Under the pieces are notes generated by a model. It saw only the letters and a list, made by a program, of their open reading frames with translations, did no database searches and had not been told where the DNA came from. Below are positions 27,522 to 36,800 of a stretch of 64,000 nt of DNA, piece after piece. The stretch is from Mesonia mobilis DSM 19841 (lineage in GTDB: Bacteria > Bacteroidota > Bacteroidia > Flavobacteriales > Flavobacteriaceae). How positions within the stretch are numbered: position 1 is the stretch's first letter; every line of letters starts with the position of its first letter. The position numbers and the translations under genes were made by a program. The stretch lies in NCBI RefSeq assembly GCF_000423405.1, contig NZ_KE384013.1, forward strand, positions 1 to 64,000, given 5' to 3'.

Positions 27522-27529
27522 TATATTTG
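27522..27529 (+). promoter_or_regulatory. Promoter -7 box of ruvB (near-leaderless)
   Basis: TATATTTG, exact TAnnTTTG, only 4 nt before the ruvB ATG at 27534. Transcription starting at the usual distance would begin at or beside the start codon. Its -33 region would fall inside the act-cox terminator hairpin. Confidence 0.65.
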
Positions 27530-27533
27530 TAGT

Positions 27534-28556
27534 ATGAACGAGAATCTAGATGCTAGTGGGGAAAACTTTTCTCCCGAAGAATTTGATATAGAAAGAGCTT
27601 TACGACCCTTAAGTTTCGATGATTTTGCCGGGCAAGATCAAGTTTTAGAAAACTTACAGGTCTTTGTAAAAGCGGCAAATCTTCGTGATGAGGCACTAGA
27701 TCACACCTTGTTTCACGGCCCTCCGGGATTAGGTAAAACTACTTTAGCGCATATTTTAGCGAATGAATTAAATGCCGGTATTAAAGTTACGTCTGGACCT
27801 GTATTAGATAAACCTGGAGATTTAGCAGGATTGCTTACCAATTTAGATGAAAGAGATGTACTGTTTATAGATGAGATCCATCGTTTAAGTCCGGTGATCG
27901 AAGAGTATCTCTATTCTGCCATGGAAGACTTTAAGATCGATATCATGATCGAGTCGGGTCCAAATGCACGTTCGGTACAAATCAACTTGAATCCGTTTAC
28001 TTTAGTGGGAGCAACAACACGTTCAGGTTTGTTAACAGCGCCAATGCGAGCTCGTTTTGGTATCTCTAGCCGATTACAATATTACACCACAGAATTACTT
28101 TCAGATATCATTCAACGAAGTGCTCATATTTTAAATGTTCCCATTACCATGGAAGCTGCTATAGAAATTGCAGGAAGAAGCCGTGGTACGCCTCGTATCG
28201 CAAATGCATTATTACGTCGAGTTCGCGATTTTGCCCAAATTAAAGGGAACGGTAAGATCGATATCGAAATTTCTAAATATGGACTCAAAGCCTTAAATGT
28301 AGATGCGCACGGTTTAGATGAAATGGATAATAAGATTTTAACCACCATCATCGAAAAATTTAAAGGCGGTCCCGTTGGCATCACGACGCTTTCTACAGCG
28401 GTAAGTGAAAGCGCAGAAACCATAGAAGAAGTTTATGAGCCTTTTCTTATTCAGCAAGGATTTATTGTGCGTACGCCAAGAGGTCGCGAGGTTACCGAAG
28501 CCGCTTATCGCCATTTAGGGAAAACGCGACACAATCCGCAAGGAGGTTTATTTTGA
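27534..28556 (+). CDS. ruvB: Holliday junction branch migration ATPase RuvB
   Basis: 340 aa from the ATG at 27534. The longer in-frame start at 27402 lies within coxA and upstream of the -7 box, so it is rejected. [34 protein letters not shown] is the normal RuvB opening. Walker [12 protein letters not shown], Walker [10 protein letters not shown], sensor-like [18 protein letters not shown] and the C-terminal winged-helix domain ([17 protein letters not shown]) are all present. RuvB hexamers pump DNA through Holliday junctions with RuvA, encoded 5 kb downstream in its own unit. The stop codon overlaps the start of the P450 gene. Confidence 0.97.
   Translation: MNENLDASGENFSPEEFDIERALRPLSFDDFAGQDQVLENLQVFVKAANLRDEALDHTLFHGPPGLGKTTLAHILANELNAGIKVTSGPVLDKPGDLAGLLTNLDERDVLFIDEIHRLSPVIEEYLYSAMEDFKIDIMIESGPNARSVQINLNPFTLVGATTRSGLLTAPMRARFGISSRLQYYTTELLSDIIQRSAHILNVPITMEAAIEIAGRSRGTPRIANALLRRVRDFAQIKGNGKIDIEISKYGLKALNVDAHGLDEMDNKILTTIIEKFKGGPVGITTLSTAVSESAETIEEVYEPFLIQQGFIVRTPRGREVTEAAYRHLGKTRHNPQGGLF
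28541..28546 (+). promoter_or_regulatory. Strong Shine-Dalgarno sequence before the P450 gene
   Basis: AGGAGG within the ruvB coding end, 6 nt before the TTG start at 28553. Clear Shine-Dalgarno sequences are unusual in this phylum, and this one supports the TTG start that overlaps the ruvB stop. Part of it is also dictated by the RuvB codons for Gln-Gly-Gly, so chance cannot be excluded. Confidence 0.5.
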
Positions 28557-29884
28557 AAAATTCAGGTCACATACCCGAAGTTTCTGTCTTGCGTTTTTTA
28601 AAGCATGCGTCGAACATTATTGAAAATCCGCTTCCTTTTCACCTGAGAAACTTTAATCGTTTAGGTGACATTTTCAGACTGAAATTAGGTTTTGGGAATT
28701 CCGTAATTTTTTCTCGTAATCCTAAGATTGCGCAACATCTTCTTCAGAAGAACCAAAAAAACTATCATAAATCGCCGATCCAAACCAAAGATGTGGCTAA
28801 ATATGTTGGTCACGGTTTATTGACAACCAATGGTGAACATTGGCAAAGACAACGTAAACTTATTCAGCCGGCTTTTCATAAAAAGCAATTAGAAAAGTTA
28901 ATGGATAGTATTAATGCTGCAATTCAAACTGAAGTAAAGCGTATTGAAACCGATCAAGATTTCGATATTTTTCCGGTGTTTAACGACTTGGCTTTTCAAA
29001 CCGTAGTGAAATCATTGTTTAGTAGTGCGGTGGGCGAAAAGGAAATTAACCGACTTCAGTTTATTACTGAAGCCGCACAAAAAATGTTGGTGAGCGAGTT
29101 GCGACAACCTTTTAAAAATTGGTGGTTCAGACTAAGTGGTAAAATTCAAAAACACCTCGATCTTACTGCTGAAGCTCGACAAATTCTGAAAAAGATTGTC
29201 GAAGAGCGCAAAAGATCTTCCGTTCGAGAAGACGATTTGCTCGATATGTTGCTCGATGCTCGTTACGAAGATGGTTCTGCGATGAGCGAAGACCAACTTT
29301 TAGATGAAATTCTTATTCTCTTTACAGCCGGTCACGAAACCACTTCAAATGCGTTGACGTTTACTTGTGAGTTGTTAGCGAGACATCCAGAAATTCAGCA
29401 GAAATTATATGAAGATATTCTTCAGGCAAAGACGAATTCTGAAAATCTAATGGAATTTCTTCAGCAATCAACCTACGCGAATTTGGTGTTATATGAATCG
29501 ATGCGTTTATATCCGCCGGCATATTTTATCGATCGGATTAGTTTAGCTGAAGATGAAGTGGAAGGAATTAAAATTGATTCTAATGAAAGTTTGTTACTTT
29601 CAATTTACGAAATTCATCGACACAAAGACCATTGGCAACAACCGGAAGCCTTCATTCCGGAACGATTTGAAGATGGCAAGCAAAGAAAAAATATTGCCTA
29701 CTACCCGTTTGGCGCCGGACCAAGAAAATGCATCGGGAACAATTTTGCGATGTATGAAATGATTTTGGCAATTTCAGAAGTAATGCTTAAGTTCAAAATT
29801 AAAGAAAAGTCAACACCCATAGAAATTACTCCACTAATTACACTCAAACCTAAAAACGCTTTTTTAAGGTTTACCCGACGTTAA
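28553..29884 (+). CDS. Cytochrome P450
   Basis: 443 aa, TTG start overlapping the ruvB stop (TTGA). Signatures: I-helix [11 protein letters not shown]-helix ESMRLYPP (ExxR), PERF region (FIPERFED), and the heme-thiolate loop [14 protein letters not shown] with the cysteine ligand. There is no membrane anchor and no fused reductase, so a ferredoxin or flavodoxin partner must come from elsewhere. The overall type resembles class II-like bacterial P450s related to CYP4/CYP102 heme domains, which often hydroxylate fatty acids, but the substrate is unknown. It is wedged between ruvB and queG (1 nt gap), a surprising place for a P450. Confidence 0.92.
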   Translation: MKNSGHIPEVSVLRFLKHASNIIENPLPFHLRNFNRLGDIFRLKLGFGNSVIFSRNPKIAQHLLQKNQKNYHKSPIQTKDVAKYVGHGLLTTNGEHWQRQRKLIQPAFHKKQLEKLMDSINAAIQTEVKRIETDQDFDIFPVFNDLAFQTVVKSLFSSAVGEKEINRLQFITEAAQKMLVSELRQPFKNWWFRLSGKIQKHLDLTAEARQILKKIVEERKRSSVREDDLLDMLLDARYEDGSAMSEDQLLDEILILFTAGHETTSNALTFTCELLARHPEIQQKLYEDILQAKTNSENLMEFLQQSTYANLVLYESMRLYPPAYFIDRISLAEDEVEGIKIDSNESLLLSIYEIHRHKDHWQQPEAFIPERFEDGKQRKNIAYYPFGAGPRKCIGNNFAMYEMILAISEVMLKFKIKEKSTPIEITPLITLKPKNAFLRFTRR

Positions 29885-29885
29885 A

Positions 29886-30809
29886 ATGTTCAATAACCGC
29901 GAAAAATATACGAAGCTTATCAAAACCGAAGCTACGCGCTTGGGTTTTATGTCTTGCGGAATAAGCAAAGCAGAATTTCTCGAAGATGAAGCGCCGCGAT
30001 TAGAGCAATGGCTCAACGAAAATCGTAATGGAGAAATGGGTTATATGGAAAATCATTTCGATAAGCGATTAGATCCAGCATTACTCGTTCCGGGAGCCAA
30101 AAGTGTGGTTTCTTTGTTGCTGAATTACTTTCCGCAAGAAACCCAACGAGAAGATTCTTATAAGCTTAGCAAATATGCGTATGGTCGAGATTATCATTTT
30201 GTAATTAAAGACAAACTCAAGCAATTTCTCCATTTTATAAATGAAGAAATAGGTGAAGTTGGCGGACGTGCTTTTGTCGATTCTGCACCGGTTTTAGATA
30301 AAGCTTGGGCGGCAAAAAGTGGTTTGGGTTGGATTGGCAAAAACTCTAATTTGCTTTCAAAAAAAACAGGCTCCTTCTTTTTTATTGCTGAATTAATTAT
30401 CGATTTAGAGCTCGAATACGACACGCCGGTTACCGATCACTGCGGGAGTTGCACCGCTTGTATCGACGCTTGCCCAACCGATGCGATTTACGAACCCTAC
30501 AAAGTAGATGGTAGCAAATGTATCTCCTATTACACCATCGAATTAAAAAACAGCATTCCAGAATCTGAAAAAGGAAAGTTCGAAGATTGGATGTTTGGTT
30601 GCGATATTTGCCAAGATGTTTGTCCGTGGAACCGTTTTTCGAAACCTCACAACGAGCCACTTTTCGATCCGCATCCCGATCTATTGCAAATGACCAAGCA
30701 CGATTGGGAAGAAATTACCCGAGAAACCTTCAACGAGATCTTCAGAAAATCTGCTGTGAAGAGAACAAAATATGACGGTTTAAAAAGAAATATCAACTTT
30801 TTAGATTAG
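29886..30809 (+). CDS. queG: Epoxyqueuosine reductase QueG
   Basis: 307 aa. The N-terminal cobalamin-binding part includes [39 protein letters not shown] and [28 protein letters not shown], typical for QueG. Two [4Fe-4S] motifs follow: [16 protein letters not shown] and [11 protein letters not shown]. The protein reduces epoxyqueuosine in tRNA to queuosine, using cobalamin. It is shorter than E. coli QueG because the C-terminal HEAT-like extension is missing, which is usual in this group. It starts 1 nt after the P450 stop. Confidence 0.94.
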   Translation: MFNNREKYTKLIKTEATRLGFMSCGISKAEFLEDEAPRLEQWLNENRNGEMGYMENHFDKRLDPALLVPGAKSVVSLLLNYFPQETQREDSYKLSKYAYGRDYHFVIKDKLKQFLHFINEEIGEVGGRAFVDSAPVLDKAWAAKSGLGWIGKNSNLLSKKTGSFFFIAELIIDLELEYDTPVTDHCGSCTACIDACPTDAIYEPYKVDGSKCISYYTIELKNSIPESEKGKFEDWMFGCDICQDVCPWNRFSKPHNEPLFDPHPDLLQMTKHDWEEITRETFNEIFRKSAVKRTKYDGLKRNINFLD

Positions 30810-30835
30810 TTATTTCGCTATTTTAAATGGTTAAC

Positions 30836-30843
30836 TACCTTTG
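30836..30843 (+). promoter_or_regulatory. Promoter -7 box of maeB
   Basis: TACCTTTG, exact TAnnTTTG match, with a TTTC at 30813-30816 placed 19 nt upstream as a near -33. It lies inside the longest frame of maeB, which rules out the ATG at 30827 as start. Confidence 0.65.
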
Positions 30844-30865
30844 TTATTCGTCTAAATATTCAATG

Positions 30866-33163
30866 ATGAGTAACGAACGTAAAAGAAGAGAAGCATTAGT
30901 TTACCACGCCAAACCAAAGCCTGGTAAAATAGAAGTAAGACCAACCAAAAAATACAGCACACAACGAGATCTGTCGTTGGCGTATTCTCCTGGGGTCGCA
31001 CAACCTTGTTTAGAAATTGCCAAGAACAAAGAGAACGTATATAAGTACACCACCAAAGGTAATTTGGTGGCTGTAATTTCTAACGGAACGGCAGTTTTAG
31101 GTTTAGGCGATATTGGTCCGGAAGCTTCCAAACCGGTGATGGAAGGGAAAGGTTTGTTATTTAAAATATTTGCAGATATTGATGTTTTTGATATTGAAGT
31201 CGATACCAAAAATGTAGATGAATTTGTAAATACCGTAAAAAATATTGCGCCCACTTTCGGCGGAATAAATTTAGAAGACATCAAAGCTCCTGAAGCTTTC
31301 GAAATAGAAAGAAGGTTGAAAGAAGAGCTTGATATTCCCGTGATGCACGACGATCAGCACGGGACGGCAATAATTTCTTCCGCAGCACTTTTAAATGCGT
31401 TAGAAATTGCTGAAAAAGATATCCGTGAGGTGAAAGTGGTGGTTTCAGGAGCTGGTTCTGCAGCAATGGCTTGTGTTTCTTTATATTGTTCGCTTGGTGT
31501 GAAAAAAGAGAACATTGTGATGTTCGATGTAAATGGAGTTTTACACAAGGATCGTGACGATTTAGCTGAAATGCAAAAAGAATATGCTGTTTCTAAAAAC
31601 TATGAGTCTTTAGCTGAAGGAGTAAAAAATGCCGACGTATTTTTAGGACTTTCCGTAGGTGATGTGCTCACGCCGGAAATGCTGAAAACCATGAACGATA
31701 ATCCTATCGTTTTTGCAATGGCCAATCCGGTACCGGAAATTGATTATGATCTGGCGGTAAAAACCAGAGACGATATTATTATGGCCACCGGAAGAAGTGA
31801 TCATCCTAATCAGGTGAATAATGTGCTTGGTTTTCCATTTATTTTTAGAGGAGCGTTGGATGTTCGTGCAACAGCCATTAATGAAGAAATGAAAATGGCG
31901 GCTGTTCGTGCTTTGGCAGATTTGGCAAAGCAAAACGTACCCGAACAAGTGAATATCGCTTATGGCGAAACCAAATTAAACTTTGGGCGAGATTATATTA
32001 TTCCGAAGCCATTTGATTCAAGATTGTTAACAGAAGTTCCGCCGGCAGTGGCAAAAGCAGCAATGGAAACCGGTGTAGCAAAAGAACCAATTTACGATTG
32101 GCGTCGTTATGAAGAAGAGCTTTATGAGCGTATGGGTAACGATAATAAAATTACCCGATTATTAATTAACCGCGCTAAAATAAATCCGAAACGTGTGGTT
32201 TTTGCTGAAGCAGATCATTTAGATGTGCTTAAAGCTGCGCAAATTGTGAATGACGAAGGAATCGCTAAACCTATTCTTTTAGGAAGAAAAGAAGTGATTC
32301 TTGAGTTAATGAATGAGTTAGAGTTTGATAGTGAAGGTGTAGAAATTATCGACCCGAAATCTGACGATCAAAAAGATAATACAGTAAAATATGGCGATGT
32401 TTTCTGGAAAGCTCGTCAACGTAACGGAGTAACACAACTCGATGCACATAAATTAATGCGTCAGCGTAACTATTTTGCAGCCATGATGGTGAATGAAGGT
32501 GATGCCGATGCGCTTTTAACCGGTTATTCTAGAGCATATCCCGGTGTCGTAAGACCTATGTTAGAGTTAATCGGGATGGAGAAAGGTGTTTCTAGAATTG
32601 CAGCGACCAATTTAATGAACACTTCACGCGGACCTCTATTTATCGCCGATACTTCTATAAACATCGATCCCGATGCTAGAGATCTGGCGCGTATTACGCA
32701 AATGACGGCGCATACCGTTAAAATGTTCGGGATGGATCCAGTGGTTGGGATGGTTTCTTACGCCAACTTCGGTTCTTCTAAAAATCCAAATGCTTCAAAA
32801 GTGAAAGAAGCAGTGAAAATACTTCACGAGCAATCTCCAGAAATTATTGTTGATGGTGAATTGCAGGTAGATTTTGCGTTAAATAAAGATATGTTGCAGA
32901 GCAAATTTCCGTTTTCAAAATTAGCGGGACGTAAGGTAAATACTTTGGTCTTTCCTAATTTAGATTCTGCAAACGGTACGTATAAACTTATTAAAGAATT
33001 AAATCATACCGATTCTATTGGGCCAATTATGATGGGGTTAAAAAAACCGGCACATATTTTACAATTAGGAGCTAGTGTAGAAGAAATGGTGAATATGACA
33101 GCGGTTGCGGTGGTAGATGCGCAAGGAAAAGAGAAAAAAACTCCGATGCCGGTAACACTTTAA
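30866..33163 (+). CDS. maeB: NADP-dependent malic enzyme (malic enzyme-phosphotransacetylase fusion)
   Basis: 765 aa if started at the ATG at 30866; the adjacent ATG at 30863 is equally possible. The ATG at 30827 lies before the -7 box. MSNERKRREALVYHAKPKPGKIEV is the normal family opening. Malic enzyme domain: SLAYSPGVAQPCLEIAK, FADIDVFDIEV, VMHDDQHGTAIISSAALLNALE and the nucleotide-binding VVSGAGSAAMACVSLY. From about residue 425 a phosphotransacetylase-like domain follows (RVVFAEADHLDVLKAAQIV, FANPVP-like and NFGSSKNP segments), which in known MaeB proteins is regulatory and binds acetyl-CoA rather than catalytic. It converts malate to pyruvate and supplies NADPH. Confidence 0.95.
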   Translation: MSNERKRREALVYHAKPKPGKIEVRPTKKYSTQRDLSLAYSPGVAQPCLEIAKNKENVYKYTTKGNLVAVISNGTAVLGLGDIGPEASKPVMEGKGLLFKIFADIDVFDIEVDTKNVDEFVNTVKNIAPTFGGINLEDIKAPEAFEIERRLKEELDIPVMHDDQHGTAIISSAALLNALEIAEKDIREVKVVVSGAGSAAMACVSLYCSLGVKKENIVMFDVNGVLHKDRDDLAEMQKEYAVSKNYESLAEGVKNADVFLGLSVGDVLTPEMLKTMNDNPIVFAMANPVPEIDYDLAVKTRDDIIMATGRSDHPNQVNNVLGFPFIFRGALDVRATAINEEMKMAAVRALADLAKQNVPEQVNIAYGETKLNFGRDYIIPKPFDSRLLTEVPPAVAKAAMETGVAKEPIYDWRRYEEELYERMGNDNKITRLLINRAKINPKRVVFAEADHLDVLKAAQIVNDEGIAKPILLGRKEVILELMNELEFDSEGVEIIDPKSDDQKDNTVKYGDVFWKARQRNGVTQLDAHKLMRQRNYFAAMMVNEGDADALLTGYSRAYPGVVRPMLELIGMEKGVSRIAATNLMNTSRGPLFIADTSINIDPDARDLARITQMTAHTVKMFGMDPVVGMVSYANFGSSKNPNASKVKEAVKILHEQSPEIIVDGELQVDFALNKDMLQSKFPFSKLAGRKVNTLVFPNLDSANGTYKLIKELNHTDSIGPIMMGLKKPAHILQLGASVEEMVNMTAVAVVDAQGKEKKTPMPVTL

Positions 33164-33194
33164 AAGTGAAGCGTGTTAAACTAAAGATGTCAAT

Positions 33195-33224
33195 TTTGGT
33201 ATCTTAATAATTTTCCTACATTTG
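33195..33224 (+). promoter_or_regulatory. Promoter of ruvA
   Basis: TTTG (33195-33198), 18 nt spacer, TACATTTG (33217-33224); both boxes match the Bacteroidota consensus. It lies 27 nt before the ruvA ATG and probably also drives sprA and gcvH. Confidence 0.75.
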
Positions 33225-33250
33225 AGGGATTTTTAACTTTTGCTTAACCA

Positions 33251-33835
33251 ATGATTGCACACTTAAGGGGTAAACTAGTTGAAAAGAACCCAACAGATAT
33301 CATCGTAGAATGTGGTGGAGTTGGGTATTTTCTAAATATATCTTTACATACGTTTTCTCAAATCACTTCCGAAGAAAACATTTTTATTTACACTTATATG
33401 CAAGTGCGTGAAGATGCGCATACCTTATTTGGGTTTATGCAAAAGTCTGAGCGTGAAATTTTTAAGAAGTTGATTTCGGTTTCAGGTATTGGGGCAAGTA
33501 CAGCAAGAACGATGCTGTCTTCGCTTACTCCGGCGCAAGTGGTAGAAGCAATTACTCACGAAGAAGTAGATATTATAAAAAGTGTAAAAGGCATTGGTGC
33601 CAAAACAGCGCAACGGGTAATTATCGATCTAAAAGATAAGTTAGGTGAAGTTTCTGAAGATGTTAATGAAATTATAACGTCTTCACGCAATACACAGAAA
33701 GATGAAGCGTTATCTGCATTAGAAACCTTAGGATATACTAAAAAGCAATCAGAAAAAGTGGTGAACAGAATTATTAAGGAAGATGCTGAAGCTTCTGTAG
33801 AAACCATCATTAAACTTGCTTTAAAAAACCTGTAA
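33251..33835 (+). CDS. ruvA: Holliday junction branch migration protein RuvA
   Basis: 194 aa. N-terminal OB fold (MIAHLRGKLVEKNPTDIIVECGGVGYFLNI), two helix-hairpin-helix motifs (LISVSGIGASTARTMLSSL and IKSVKGIGAKTAQRVIIDLKDKL) and a C-terminal RuvB-contacting domain (EALSALETLGYTKKQSEKVV). It forms tetramers that hold the four-way junction for RuvB. The stop is 4 nt before the sprA start, so ruvA and sprA are almost certainly co-transcribed. Confidence 0.97.
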   Translation: MIAHLRGKLVEKNPTDIIVECGGVGYFLNISLHTFSQITSEENIFIYTYMQVREDAHTLFGFMQKSEREIFKKLISVSGIGASTARTMLSSLTPAQVVEAITHEEVDIIKSVKGIGAKTAQRVIIDLKDKLGEVSEDVNEIITSSRNTQKDEALSALETLGYTKKQSEKVVNRIIKEDAEASVETIIKLALKNL

Positions 33836-33839
33836 TACC

Positions 33840-36800
33840 TTGAGAGAAAATAACTTTTTCAATTATAATTTTTCTTTTTTAAGCCTTGCGTTCTTTTTAG
33901 TAACGATGGGTGCTTTTTCTCAAGAAGAAGAGAATACTACTGAGCAAGATTCAACAAAAACCGGCTATAAGTTAGGGCAAATTACAATGCAAAACCCTAA
34001 CAGTATCGTTTCAAAATATACTTACGACCCCATTTTAGATCGTTATTTGTATACCGAAACGATTGGCGATGTAAATGTTTCTTTGCCAATGGTGCTTACT
34101 CGTGAAGAATTTCAGGAGTTGGTGCTAGAAGAGCAAATGAAAGATTACTTTAAACAAAAATCTGATGCGGTTTCGGGTCGAGATGAAGATGCTGAAGCGC
34201 AACAAAGAAATTTACTACCCATTTTTTATGTAGATAATGAATTTTTTCAATCTGTTTTCGGCGGAACTGAAATTGAAGTAATTCCACAAGGTTCTGTTGA
34301 AGTAGATTTAGGAGTTTTATATTCAAAACAAGATAATCCTTCACTTTCTCCTAGAAACAGAAGTAGTTTAACCTTCGATTTTGAACAGCGTATTAGCTTG
34401 AGTTTATTGGGGAAAGTTGGTAAGCGTTTACAGGTAACCGCAAATTATGATACCGAATCGACTTTCGATTTTCAAAACCAGATCAAATTAGAATATACGC
34501 CAACTGAAGACGACATTGTAAGAAAAATTGAAGTGGGTAACGTTAATATGCCAATTAACAACTCGCTTATTCAAGGTTCGCAGAGTTTATTTGGAGTAAA
34601 AACGCAATTGCAATTTGGTAGAACTACGATTACCGGAGTTTTTTCAGAACAAAATTCAGAACGACAAACCACCAATATTCAAGGTGGTGGAGCAGTGCAG
34701 GAGTTTGAGAAGTTTATCTTAGATTACGATGAAAATAAGCACTTTTTCTTATCTCATTATTTTAGAGATCAGTATAATGACGCTTTACAGAACTATCCAT
34801 TTATAACTAGTAATATTCAAGTAACCCGAGTTCAAATTTGGGTAACCAATAGAACCAACAATACTCAGGCATTAACTAATGCAAGAAATATTGTTGCGAT
34901 TCAAGATTTAGGAGAATCTAATCCTGAAAATATCGGAGTGTTATTAGATTCTGATGGTAACCCGAATAACAGCCCTGCTTTTGCAAATTTCGTCAATGCA
35001 ACTCCGGGTTCTTACCCAAGCAACGCCAATAACGATTTTAACCCGTTAGGGATTAACGGTCCGCAACAAACGGTGTTAACTTCAGCAATTAGAGATATTT
35101 CAACGGTCGATCAGGGTTTTGGTCCTAATTCTGGTGATGTAGATGAAGGTGTCGATTATGCAAAGTTGGAGAATGCGAGACAACTTCAGCCTAATGAATA
35201 TACACTTTACCCACAGTTAGGTTATGTTTCGTTAAATCAAAGAATTACCAACGACGAGATTTTAGCAGTTGCTTACCAATATACGGTTAACGGTCAAGTA
35301 TTTCAAGTAGGAGAATTTGCGAACGATGGAGTGCAAGCGACTTCTGCGCAGCAAGGTGCAGATCCTAACAATCCTAACGATCAAGTAGCGGTGAACCAAA
35401 ACTTAGTCGTAAAAATGCTTAAAAGTCCTATTACAAATGTAAATGAACCAATTTGGGACTTAATGATGAAAAACATCTATAGTTTAGGTGCTTATCAATT
35501 AGAGCGAGAAGACTTTAGATTCAATATTTTATATACAGATCCGCAGCCATTAAACTATATTTCTCAAGCTGAAGGAAGTGCAACGCCATTGCCCGGCGAT
35601 GTAGAAGATACGAACTTGTTACGTGTATTCAATTTAGATAATTTAAATATGAATAACGACCCGGTGGTAGGCGGTGATGGTTTCTTCGATTTTGTGCCAC
35701 AGCAAACGATCGATGTAGAAAATGGGCGAATTATATTTACCACTGTTGAACCTTTTGGAGAATACTTATTCAACAAATTAGATAATACACCAAACGGCGG
35801 AACCGAAGATTACAATAATCCAAACACGTATAACGATAACCAGTCGCAATACGTTTTCCGTTCTTTGTATACAACTACCAAAACTCAGGCTGAACAAGAA
35901 CAAGCAGAAAAGAATAAATTTCAGCTAAAAGGTAGTTATAAGTCGTCTGGTCAAGATGGTATCCCAATTGGGGCGTTTAATGTTCCGCAGGGATCGGTTA
36001 CTGTAACAGCCGGTGGGCGAGTACTTCAAGAAGGCGTAGATTATACGGTAGATTACCAATTAGGGCGCGTGAAAATTTTAGATGAAGCATTATTAGCTTC
36101 AGATACGCCAATACAAGTTTCTACTGAAAATAATGCGATGTTCGGGCAGCAAACCAAGCGTTTTACCGGTATCGATGTTCAGCATAAATTCAGTGAAGAC
36201 TTTTTAATAGGAGCGACCTATGTAAATTTAAATGAAAGACCTTTAACGCAAAAAGCCAATTACAGCTATGAGCCTATAAACAACTCGATGTACGGTTTTA
36301 ATGTAAATTACTCTACAGAAGTTCCTTTCTTTACTCGTTTAGTAAATAAGCTTCCTAATATCGATACCGATGTAGAATCTAACTTTTCGGTTCGAGGAGA
36401 GTTTGCATACTTGCGTCCGGGTTCTCCAAAAGGCGATAATTTTAATGGTGAAGCTACAAGTTATGTCGATGATTTTGAAGCTTCGCAAACTTCTATTTCT
36501 GTATTATCACCACTTTCTTGGTTTTTATCGAGTGCGCCGGTAGGTTTTGGTGGTGAATTGGCAAATAACGATCTGGCTGTAAATTATAAGCGAGCGCATT
36601 TAAACTGGTATAATATCGATCCTATTTTTTATACCAATCAACGTCCTGGCGGCATTAGCGATCAAGATCTTTCAACTTACGCAACTCGTCGAGTTTTTAT
36701 AGATGAAATTTATCCGAATACCGATATTGTACAAGGGCAAGCTCAGGTAATTTATACCTTAGACATGGCTTACTATCCCGGGCAACGCGGCCAGTATAAC

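Noticed and set aside
27402-27533. Extended N-terminus of RuvB
   Set aside because: Lies within the end of coxA, the terminator and the -7 box; RuvB family proteins begin at the ATG at 27534.
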